64,000 nt of DNA from Gammaproteobacteria bacterium (lineage in GTDB: Bacteria > Pseudomonadota > Gammaproteobacteria > Steroidobacterales > Rariloculaceae), in the NCBI GenBank assembly GCA_036381015.1, contig DASVDR010000041.1, forward strand, positions 1-64,000. Reading direction: 5' to 3'. Shown in pieces: positions 7,301 to 14,451 of the stretch. The notes below the pieces were generated by a model. It worked only from the letters and a program-made list of their open reading frames with translations. It had not been told where the DNA came from and did no database searches. The position numbers and the translations under genes were made by a program. Within the stretch, counting starts at the first letter, position 1; each line of letters opens with the position of its first letter.

Positions 7301-8439
7301 TCGGCGTAGCTCGCGACGGGCGGCAGCTGCGAGCCCGTCCCCTCGGGCGGCGCTTCCTCGGCCACGACCGGGATGCGGAGGGTCCCGATGCCTTCGATCG
7401 TCGCGACGATCTCCTCGCCCGGGCGCAGGAAGCGCTGCTCGCCCCGCACGGCCGTGCCCATGCCCACGCCGCCGGAGGTGCCGTTGTTGATGACGTCGCC
7501 GGGAAACAGCGTGATGATCGACGAGGCGTACTCGATCAGCTCGTACAGCGAGTGGATCATGTCTCCGGCGCGCGCTTCCTGCATCAGCCTGCCGTCCACG
7601 GTCAACGTCTGATGCAACCGCTCCATCGGGTCGCCGTAGAATTCTTTCGGCACGATCCACGGCCCCTGCGGTGCGAACGTGTCGTGCCCCTTCCCGACGA
7701 ACCAGTCGAGCTGGAACGGCGCGCCGCCGGGCGGCCGGCCGCCGCGGTCGGAGATGTCGAGCGAGATCATGTAGCCGAAGATGTAGTCCTCGGCCTCGCT
7801 CGCGGAGACGTATTTCGCCGGGCGGCCGATCACGGTGCCGAGCTCGACCTCCCAGTCGGTGCGGTCGCGGCCGTACGGGATCACGACCGGGTCTCCCTGG
7901 CCGATCACGGCGCCGCGGCTCGGCTTCAGGAACAGGTACGGAACGCCGCGGTTCTCGCGCCGCTGCCGGCGCGCTTCGGCGATCTCCTCCGGTGTCCCGG
8001 TCTCGTTGACGTGCGAGTAGAAGTTCACCGCGGCGTTCAGGATCTTCCCGGGGTACATGATCGGCGGCAGCGTGCGCACGTCGGCGACGTCGTGCACGTA
8101 GGCCGGGCGGCTCTCGGCCGCGAGGAGATCGTCGGCGACGAGACGGTTCACGATCTCGTACAGCCGCAGCTTCAGGCCGTACTCGTAGCGGCCGATCAGC
8201 TCGAGCATGTCCTCGGGCATCGGAATCTTCGGGTACAGCGGGTTCAGCTCGAGCGCGCGGTTCGCCGCATCGAGCTCGACGACGAGGCTGTCCCGCAGCA
8301 CGAGCCCGACCGTGGGCACGCCGCGAATCTCGAACGTGCCGACCTTGAACGGCTCGGCGCTCGTCGTTGCGAGCTGCGCGGCAAGGGGAACGGGAATCAC
8401 GAAGGCGAGGAAGACGCCGAGAACGGTGACGAGTCTCAT
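7297..8439 (-). CDS. Exported fumarylacetoacetate hydrolase family protein
   Basis: This 380-residue protein starts with a clear signal peptide (about 1-21, ending PLAAQ), unusual for a normally cytoplasmic family. The FAH fold follows, with PIMYPGKILNAAVNFYSH, YLFLKPSRGAVIG, the metal-site segment WEVELGTVIGR, YIFGYMISLDISDR and a late GDVINNGTSGGVGMG. FAH-family enzymes cleave C-C bonds in, or hydrate, beta-diketo or 2-oxo acids using Mg or Mn; the Glu residues of WEVELG are typical ligands. The neighbouring dehydrogenase may act on a related acid, but they are convergent, not an operon. The substrate is unknown. Confidence 0.85.
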   Translation of the reverse strand: MRLVTVLGVFLAFVIPVPLAAQLATTSAEPFKVGTFEIRGVPTVGLVLRDSLVVELDAANRALELNPLYPKIPMPEDMLELIGRYEYGLKLRLYEIVNRLVADDLLAAESRPAYVHDVADVRTLPPIMYPGKILNAAVNFYSHVNETGTPEEIAEARRQRRENRGVPYLFLKPSRGAVIGQGDPVVIPYGRDRTDWEVELGTVIGRPAKYVSASEAEDYIFGYMISLDISDRGGRPPGGAPFQLDWFVGKGHDTFAPQGPWIVPKEFYGDPMERLHQTLTVDGRLMQEARAGDMIHSLYELIEYASSIITLFPGDVINNGTSGGVGMGTAVRGEQRFLRPGEEIVATIEGIGTLRIPVVAEEAPPEGTGSQLPPVASYAD

Positions 8440-8664
8440 GCTGAACCCCCCTGAGCTCCCAAACGACCGGTCGCCCAGATACTACTCCGGCCGGGCGGAG
8501 CCTGTAACGTTGCGGCCTCCGCGCGCGGGCCTCGGGCGGCGCAGGCCGCCGCCGGGGCCGGGCCGCCGGCACATGCACCCGCTGCCGCGATCCGACCCGT
8601 TCGGCTGGTCGACGAAGCGCCGTTCTGCTTTCGACGGAGGCCGCGTTCTGCCGCTCGACGGCGG

Positions 8665-10947
8665 CTATTCCGCCCGCAGCATGCGCATCCCGTTCAGCGT
8701 GACGAGCACCGTGGCACCGACGTCCGCGACGACGGCCATCCACAGCGTCGCGATGCCGGGCACCGCGAGCGCGAGGAACGCGAGCTTCAGCCCGAGGCTG
8801 AGAGCGATGTTCTCGCGGATCAGCCGTTGCGTCTTGCGGGCGATGCGCACGGCCTGCGGGAGGCGCCCGAGGTCGTCCTGCATCAGCACGACGTCGGCGA
8901 CCTCCATCGCCTGATGCGACCCGGCGCCGCCCATCGCGATACCGAGGCGCGCGGCGGCGAGCGCCGGGGTATCGTTGATGCCGTCGCCGATCATCGCGAC
9001 CGCGCCGTGCTCGGCCTCGAGGGCGCGCACCGTCTCGAGCTTCTGCTCGGGCATCAGCTCCGCATGGACCTCGTCGATCTCGGCGAGCTCACCGGCGAGC
9101 GACTCCGCCGCGCCTCTCCGGTCGCCCGTCAGCATCACGAGGCGGAAGCCCGAGTCGATCGACTTCAGCTCCCGCAGCGCGCCGGCCGTCGAAGGCCGGA
9201 GCGCGTCCTCGACCGCGATGTACCCGCGCACGGCGTCGCCTTCGCCGACGAGCATCAGCGACGCGGTGTGCGCGCCGGTCTCCGCAACGAGCGCGTCGAT
9301 CTCGGCCGAGCGGCGAAAGAGGGCGGCGCTGCCGACCGTGATCCGCCGCCCGTTCAGGATTCCGGTGACGCCGCGACCGGCATGCGACCTGATCTCCGCG
9401 GCGTGCGCATAGCGGTGCTCGAGGCGCCGCTCCTCGGCGGCATGAAGGATCGCGCGCGCGAACGGATGCGCCGAGCCGCGTTCCACCGACGCGGCGAGCG
9501 CGACCAGGTCGTCGCAAGGGGCGCAATCCTCGCGATGCGCGCCGGCCTGCCGGCACTCGAGCGATCGCACGTTCGAGACGACCGGGCGCCCGTGGGTCAA
9601 CGTCCCGGTCTTGTCGAACGCGAAGACGGTCGCGCGCGCGAGCTCGTCGAGTCGGCCGCCGCCGCGGACGAGGACGCCGAGGTTCGCAAGGCGCGTCAGC
9701 GCGCTGACGACGGTGACCGGAATGCTGATGATCAGCGCGCACGGGCAGGCGACGATCAGCAAGGCGAGCCCGCGGTAGAGCCAGCCGGGGGCCTCGCCGG
9801 CCGGCGCGAGAAACGGCTGCCCGAACGCCACCGGGGGCACGACCGCGACGATGGCCGCGAGCGCGACGACGGCCGGCGTGTACCACTGCGCGAAGCGGTC
9901 GACGAAGCGCTCCGCGGGCGAGCGCTGCGCCTGGGCCTGCTCGACGAGGCGCGCGATCCTCGAGATCGTGAAGTCCGCCGCGCCGCGCGTGACCTCGACT
10001 TCGAGGGTCCCGTCGCCGTTGATCGTGCCGGCGAACACCTCGTCGCCCGGCGCGCCGCGTTCGGGAACGGACTCTCCCGTGATAGGCGAGCGATCGATCG
10101 CGGAGACGCCGTGCACGATTCGCCCGTCGGCCGGCACGCGCTCGCCGGGCCTCACGAGCACGCGCTCGCCGGGCCGTAGCGTCGCCACCGGGCGCGTGAC
10201 GTAGCGCCGCTGCCGCGCGGCCTCCGGCGCGGCGCATCCCGGCTCGTCGCAGCAATCGTCCGCGTGCTCGCCGCGCGCGTCGTCGCGGATCACCACGGCG
10301 TCGTCGGGGCGCAGCGCCAGCAGACTGCCGAGCGAAGCGCGCGAGCGGGCGGCGCTGTAGGCTTCGAGCGCTTCGCCGAGCGTGAAGAGCAGCACGACGG
10401 TGACGGCTTCGCCGGACGCGCCGATCGCTGCCGCGCCGATCGTCGCCGCCGTCATCAGGAGGTCGATCGTGACCCGCCGCGCGTAGAGCAGCGAGCCGAT
10501 GCCGCGGCGGGCGATCGGATAGCCGACGATCGCGATGACCGCCCACCGGAGCAGATCGACTGCGCTGCCGGCCGCGCCGACGAGCCCCAGCGGGGCGGTG
10601 GCGAGGACCGCGACGCCGAGACCGAGCGCGATCCGCAGGTTCCGCTGCCGCCAGAGGAAAAGAAGAAAGCCGGCCGGACCGGTCGGCTCGCCGGCGGACG
10701 GCGCCGGCGGTCCGTCATCGGCGAGGCGGTAACCGAGGGCCTCGACCCGCTCGCGGAGCGCGGACGGCGATACGCAGCCGCTCCCTTCGACGGTCTCGGT
10801 CGTGAAATTCACGCGCACCTCGTCGACGCCGTCGACGGCCTTCAGGCCTTGCTCGATCGTCTTCGCGCAGCTTGCGCAGTCCATGCCCTCCACCTTGTAG
10901 CGGAACGGCCGGGCGGCTGCGCGTGGCGAACGGGTCGTCGCTGACAT
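8665..10947 (-). CDS. Heavy-metal P1B-type ATPase (Zn/Cd/Pb exporter, ZntA-like)
   Basis: The 760-residue pump has an N-terminal metal-binding domain (GMDCASC, 21-27) and eight expected membrane spans. The actuator domain has TGES (290-293), the permeation motif is CPC (401-403), phosphorylation is at Asp445 in DKTGTLT, and GDGIND completes the core. The CPC type with one HMA domain fits ZntA/CadA exporters of divalent soft metals rather than copper. Two extra Cys/His-rich insertions are seen: residues 227-238 (HADDCCDEPGC-like) and a C-rich loop shortly after the phosphorylation site. Both probably bind metal. A MerR-type operator and promoter lies directly upstream, overlapping the end of merR. 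Confidence 0.92.
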   Translation of the reverse strand: MSATTRSPRAAARPFRYKVEGMDCASCAKTIEQGLKAVDGVDEVRVNFTTETVEGSGCVSPSALRERVEALGYRLADDGPPAPSAGEPTGPAGFLLFLWRQRNLRIALGLGVAVLATAPLGLVGAAGSAVDLLRWAVIAIVGYPIARRGIGSLLYARRVTIDLLMTAATIGAAAIGASGEAVTVVLLFTLGEALEAYSAARSRASLGSLLALRPDDAVVIRDDARGEHADDCCDEPGCAAPEAARQRRYVTRPVATLRPGERVLVRPGERVPADGRIVHGVSAIDRSPITGESVPERGAPGDEVFAGTINGDGTLEVEVTRGAADFTISRIARLVEQAQAQRSPAERFVDRFAQWYTPAVVALAAIVAVVPPVAFGQPFLAPAGEAPGWLYRGLALLIVACPCALIISIPVTVVSALTRLANLGVLVRGGGRLDELARATVFAFDKTGTLTHGRPVVSNVRSLECRQAGAHREDCAPCDDLVALAASVERGSAHPFARAILHAAEERRLEHRYAHAAEIRSHAGRGVTGILNGRRITVGSAALFRRSAEIDALVAETGAHTASLMLVGEGDAVRGYIAVEDALRPSTAGALRELKSIDSGFRLVMLTGDRRGAAESLAGELAEIDEVHAELMPEQKLETVRALEAEHGAVAMIGDGINDTPALAAARLGIAMGGAGSHQAMEVADVVLMQDDLGRLPQAVRIARKTQRLIRENIALSLGLKLAFLALAVPGIATLWMAVVADVGATVLVTLNGMRMLRAE

Positions 10948-10972
10948 TCCAGGCTCTCGCGGACTCGGCGGG

Positions 10973-11004
10973 AGCCTAGACCTTCAACCCGGGTTGAAGG
11001 TCAA
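10973..11004 (-). promoter_or_regulatory. MerR-type promoter and operator of the metal ATPase
   Basis: On the minus strand a -35 TTGACC (11004-10999) and -10 TAGGCT (10978-10973) are separated by 20 bp, the stretched spacing typical of MerR-activated promoters. The spacer holds a perfect 24-bp palindrome (10979-11002) with half-site ACCTTCAACCC, a MerR-family-type operator. The -35 overlaps the stop codon of merR at 11001-11003. The ATPase ATG lies 26 bp beyond the -10. Confidence 0.85.
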
Positions 11005-11780
11005 GCCGAAGGCGTCGCAGGAGCGCGCTGGCCGGACTCGAGATCGAGGAAGAACTGCGCGAACAGGAAGGCCTTGTCGCCGTCGGCGATGAACAGGAAT
11101 CCCTCGTCGGTGCGCTCGAGACGCGGCGTCCGGTGCGCGTGGCAATCGGCTTCGACTCGGGCGACCGCGGCCAGCGCGGCTTCGAGCGCAGGCTCGTGCC
11201 CCGGAACCAGCACCTTGTAGCCGTCGTCGTCTCGCCACACGTGAATGTGGCGCCCCTGAAGGACCGCGAGCAGCTCGTCGCGCTCGATGCTCGCAAGCGC
11301 GCAGCCGGTGCGATCGAGCAGCCGGGCGAGACTCTCCTGCGGCGGCGTCGCGCCGGGCTCGTGGCCGCAGACGCGCCGGATCAGCCGGTCGTACAGATCC
11401 CGGGCGGCGCCGTCGCCGGTTCGCACGCGCGCGTTGAGGTCGGACAGGAAGGCCCCCATCTCGTGCCGCAGCACGAGGAGCTCGGTCAGCTGGCGCTCGA
11501 TCGCGAGGTAACGCTCCTCGGCGAGCTGGACGACCGTCTCGTCGAGCAGCGCCCCGCGCTCGAGCCGGTCGAGGAGCACCTGGATGTCGGCCAGCGAGAA
11601 CCCCAGGCGCTGGGCGCGCTGGATGAAGAGCAGCGTCTGCGCCGCCGACGGCGAGTACAGGCGATAGCCGGCGGCCGTTCGCGCCGCGGGCCGAAGCAGC
11701 CCTTGCTCCTCGTAGTACCGGAGCATCGAGCGCGAGACGCCGGCCAGCTTGGCCAACTCCCCGATCGTCAACTCGGCCAT
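11001..11780 (-). CDS. MerR-family transcriptional regulator with long C-terminal domain
   Basis: The product is 259 residues from ATG 11780. The N-terminal winged helix (ELTIGELAKLAGVSRSMLRY, 3-22) with YEEQGLLRP and GYRLYSP is classical MerR, followed by a dimerisation helix. Metal-sensing MerR proteins are usually about 130-150 residues with cysteines near 79 and 112-124. Those positions lack cysteine here. Instead C138-G-H140, C160 and a CHAH further on lie in an extra C-terminal domain of about 110 residues. It may sense metal differently or bind something else. Its position immediately before the operator and ATPase makes it the likely activator. ORFs extending above 11780 run through a repeat and were rejected. 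Confidence 0.88.
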   Translation of the reverse strand: MAELTIGELAKLAGVSRSMLRYYEEQGLLRPAARTAAGYRLYSPSAAQTLLFIQRAQRLGFSLADIQVLLDRLERGALLDETVVQLAEERYLAIERQLTELLVLRHEMGAFLSDLNARVRTGDGAARDLYDRLIRRVCGHEPGATPPQESLARLLDRTGCALASIERDELLAVLQGRHIHVWRDDDGYKVLVPGHEPALEAALAAVARVEADCHAHRTPRLERTDEGFLFIADGDKAFLFAQFFLDLESGQRAPATPSA

Positions 11781-11846
11781 CGTGCTCCCAGCCGGAGAAC
11801 CGGCCCGTAGTGTCCTTTGTCCTACCCGGGCGGCACAAGGGCGGCC

Positions 11847-11965
11847 CGACAAAATGGCGTCCGAAAAAATGGTGTCAGACACCTTTTTGGGGAAAAACGT
11901 GTCTGACACCGTTTTCTCGGGGGAAAAAGGTGTCTGACACCATTTTTTCGGACACCATTTTGTCG
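11847..11965. repeat. GTGTCTGACACC repeat cluster (REP-like), site 1
   Basis: Left arm 11847-11883 and right arm 11929-11965 are 37-nt inverted repeats with one mismatch, each containing the palindrome GGTGTCWGACACC and an A/T run. A third palindrome (11899-11910) sits in the loop. The element lies about 65 bp upstream of the merR start. The architecture is that of REP/REPIN-type elements mobilised by Y1 transposases of the RAYT family, but no such gene is in the window. Confidence 0.85.
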
Positions 11966-12196
11966 GCGATCGAGGTTTGACCGAAGGCGGCTCGCATCGG
12001 ATGATTACCGCGACGGAGCTCGGCGACGGACTCGGGCTTCCGGAGCGACCTGGCGACGAAGCCCGTCCGATAAGAGGCGTGCGCCGCGTCTTCTCTAACA
12101 AATGGGGTCACCGCGCGGACGAGGGAGGCCGGACGGCAGAGGACGCCCGGCCGGTCGCCCGTTCCCGGTCGGCTCGTTAGCACTTCGAACTACATC
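11966..12196. other. Intergenic region before the kinase gene
   Basis: About 230 bp separate the repeat cluster from the kinase ATG at 12197. It must hold the kinase promoter, but I see no convincing -35/-10 pair, hairpin or small gene. Confidence 0.3.
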
Positions 12197-13498
12197 ATGC
12201 AGGGCGTGCTGAAAGCGCGACAGAAACTCGGCAAGTATCGTATCGAGCGGCGCATCTCGAACGGTCCGGTCGCGGCCGTTTATCAAGCGCTCGATACGAT
12301 TCAAGACATGCGCGTGGCGCTGAAGGTGCCGCACGAGAACGGCATGAGTGACTACTTCCTCGTCGATTTCAAGCGCGAGGCGCGGCTCGCGCCGAAGCTC
12401 GAGCATCCGAACATCATGCCGATTCGGGACGCGTCGTACATCGACGGGCATTTCGTGATCTCGATGCCGCTCGGCGAGCTCTCGCTGGCCGATCGCATGC
12501 GTCGGCGCATCTCCACCGACACGGCCCTGCACCTGATCGAGCAGGCGCTCGCGGCCGTGGCCCACGCCCACCGCTGCAGCGTCATACATTGTGACATCAA
12601 GCCGGATAACTTCATTCTGTTTCCGGATAATCAGCTGAAGCTCACGGATTTCGGATACTCGAAGGTGGCGCAGCACACGTTGAAGGCGTCGGGATCGGGC
12701 ACCGTCGGCTACATTGCTCCCGAGCAGGCGGTGGGGCGGCCGATGTTCCAGTCCGACGTCTTCTCGCTCGGCCTCGTGATCTACGAGCTGCTTTCCGGGC
12801 ATCTGGTCGAGTGGCCGTACGACTGGCCGCCGGAGGGCATCAAGCGCGTGCGCGCGAAGCTGAAGCCGAAGCTCGTCGACTGGCTGCGGCGCGCGCTCGA
12901 AGTGCGTCCGGAGGACCGCTACAAGAACGCCGTGGTCATGTACTCCGAGTTCAAGCGGCTGCGTAACGGCGCGCTGAAGAAGAAGCGCACCTCGCGCAAG
13001 CACAACGACACTTGCGACCCGGCGCTTTGGCAGAAAGTGCTGTTCCAGCAGTTCCAGCGGAAGTACCGCAAGGCGCTCGACACGCGCCACGAGTGCCGCT
13101 ACTGCTCGGGGCCCGTCTCCGAGCCGATGCTCGCATGCCCCTGGTGCGGCGCCGACAAGCCGCTCGACAAGTTCGTCACGTCGTACCCGGCCACTTGCCC
13201 GCGCTGTCACCGCGGCTCGAAGCTCGATTGGCACTACTGCCCGTGGTGCTACGGCGTCGGGTTCGAGGTCGAGACCAACCGCAGATTCTCCGACCGCCGC
13301 TACTCGCATCACTGCGAGAACCCGAGCTGCCGCGGGCCGCTGATGCCGTTCATGCGCTACTGCCCGTGGTGCCGCAGCAAGGTGAAGCGCGCATGGATGC
13401 TCCCCGGAAGCCGGACGCGTTGCCCGTCCTGCCAATGGGGCGTCGACACGGACTTCTGGCACCATTGCCCGTGGTGCACGAAAGCGCTCGCCCGATGA
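12197..13498 (+). CDS. Ser/Thr protein kinase with four C-terminal zinc ribbons
   Basis: The 433-residue soluble kinase has a Hanks-type catalytic domain at about 13-275. It has a degenerate Gly-rich loop (SNGPVAAVYQA), the ATP lysine K43 in VALK, HCD instead of HRD at 131-133 with catalytic Asp133, DFG at 151-153 and APE at 174-176. From about 300 on there are four zinc-ribbon-like units, each a CxxC or C-x4-C pair followed by CPWC. It has no membrane segment, unlike PpkA of Pseudomonas. It overlaps the PP2C gene by ATGA, and a TagH gene follows, so it is probably the kinase of a type VI secretion threonine-phosphorylation pathway. The zinc ribbons may bind a partner or sense redox or metal. 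Confidence 0.88.
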   Translation: MQGVLKARQKLGKYRIERRISNGPVAAVYQALDTIQDMRVALKVPHENGMSDYFLVDFKREARLAPKLEHPNIMPIRDASYIDGHFVISMPLGELSLADRMRRRISTDTALHLIEQALAAVAHAHRCSVIHCDIKPDNFILFPDNQLKLTDFGYSKVAQHTLKASGSGTVGYIAPEQAVGRPMFQSDVFSLGLVIYELLSGHLVEWPYDWPPEGIKRVRAKLKPKLVDWLRRALEVRPEDRYKNAVVMYSEFKRLRNGALKKKRTSRKHNDTCDPALWQKVLFQQFQRKYRKALDTRHECRYCSGPVSEPMLACPWCGADKPLDKFVTSYPATCPRCHRGSKLDWHYCPWCYGVGFEVETNRRFSDRRYSHHCENPSCRGPLMPFMRYCPWCRSKVKRAWMLPGSRTRCPSCQWGVDTDFWHHCPWCTKALAR

Positions 13499-14376
13499 GC
13501 GTGCTCGAAGAGCGCGTCCAGCTGTTCCTGGGCGCGACCGAGCGGGCGGAGGTCGATCGCGAGCTTCCGCAGGGCCTCGTCGCGCTCCGCAGCATCCGCT
13601 CGCCGGAGAAGGACACGCCGAACGAGGACGCAGCCGCGATCATTGCGTTGTCCGACGATGCGCTCGTGCTCGCGGTCGCGGACGGCGTCGGCGGCACGCC
13701 GGCCGGCAGGGAAGCCTCGAACTTGACCGTATCGACGCTCTCGAGCGTGCTCGGCCGCCGCGCCGACGAGTCCGCGAGCCTGCGTCCTGCGATTCTCGAT
13801 GCGATCGAGCAGGCCAACCGCTCGGTGATCGATCTCGCGCGCGGCGCCGCGACCACGCTCGTCGTCGCCGAGATCGTCGCCCGCCGGTTGCGCAGCTATC
13901 ACGTCGGGGACTCGGAGCTGATTGCCGTCGGCCAGCGCGGGCGCGTGAAGCGCCGCGTCGTGCCGCACTCGCCGACCGGCTTCGCCGTGGAGGCCGGCTT
14001 GATGGACGAGGACGAAGCCGTGCAGCACGAGCAGCGGCACGTGCTCTTCAACGTGATCGGCGCCGAGGACATGCGCGTCGAGATCGGCGGCTCGGTGAAG
14101 CTCGCGCCCCGCGATACCGTGCTGCTCGCGAGCGACGGCTTGCTCGACAACCTCTTCGCCGACGAGATCGTCGACATCATCCGCATCGGGCCGATCGCCG
14201 CGGCCGCCGACCGGCTGGTGGAGAAGGCGTTGAGGAGGATGAAGACGAACGGCTCGGGTCAGCCGAGCAAGCCGGATGACCTCACGATCATCCTGTTCCG
14301 GCCTTACGTTCCGAAGGCCCAAGTCATGAAGCCGCTGCCGCGTCCGCCCGAGGACGCGGTTCCCCCCTCGGCCTAG
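13495..14376 (+). CDS. PP2C-family serine/threonine phosphatase (PppA-like)
   Basis: This 293-residue metal-dependent phosphatase has the PP2C motifs VADGVGG, GDSELIAVG, ASDGLLDN and DDLTIILF, which supply the Mn/Mg-binding aspartates. There is no membrane segment or signal peptide. The ATG overlaps the kinase TGA (13495-13498), so the two are coupled and should be made together; the phosphatase presumably reverses the kinase reaction on the FHA protein or other targets. A C-terminal tail of about 25 residues is Pro-rich. Family assignment is firm; the type VI role is inferred from the neighbours. Confidence 0.9.
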   Translation: MSVLEERVQLFLGATERAEVDRELPQGLVALRSIRSPEKDTPNEDAAAIIALSDDALVLAVADGVGGTPAGREASNLTVSTLSSVLGRRADESASLRPAILDAIEQANRSVIDLARGAATTLVVAEIVARRLRSYHVGDSELIAVGQRGRVKRRVVPHSPTGFAVEAGLMDEDEAVQHEQRHVLFNVIGAEDMRVEIGGSVKLAPRDTVLLASDGLLDNLFADEIVDIIRIGPIAAAADRLVEKALRRMKTNGSGQPSKPDDLTIILFRPYVPKAQVMKPLPRPPEDAVPPSA

Positions 14377-14451
14377 GCCGCGTGCCGTCCACGGCCCCGG
14401 CCGGCATCGCGCGGAGCGGTTTGCGGCACGAGCCGAGCGGCTCGGCGCGCC

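Noticed and set aside
11847-11965. CRISPR-like array
   Set aside because: The units are palindromes with A/T spacers of varying short length, not direct repeats with unique spacers, and no cas gene is present.
11781-12101. N-terminal extension of the MerR frame
   Set aside because: It translates the GTGTC repeat cluster; the MerR fold begins exactly at ATG 11780.
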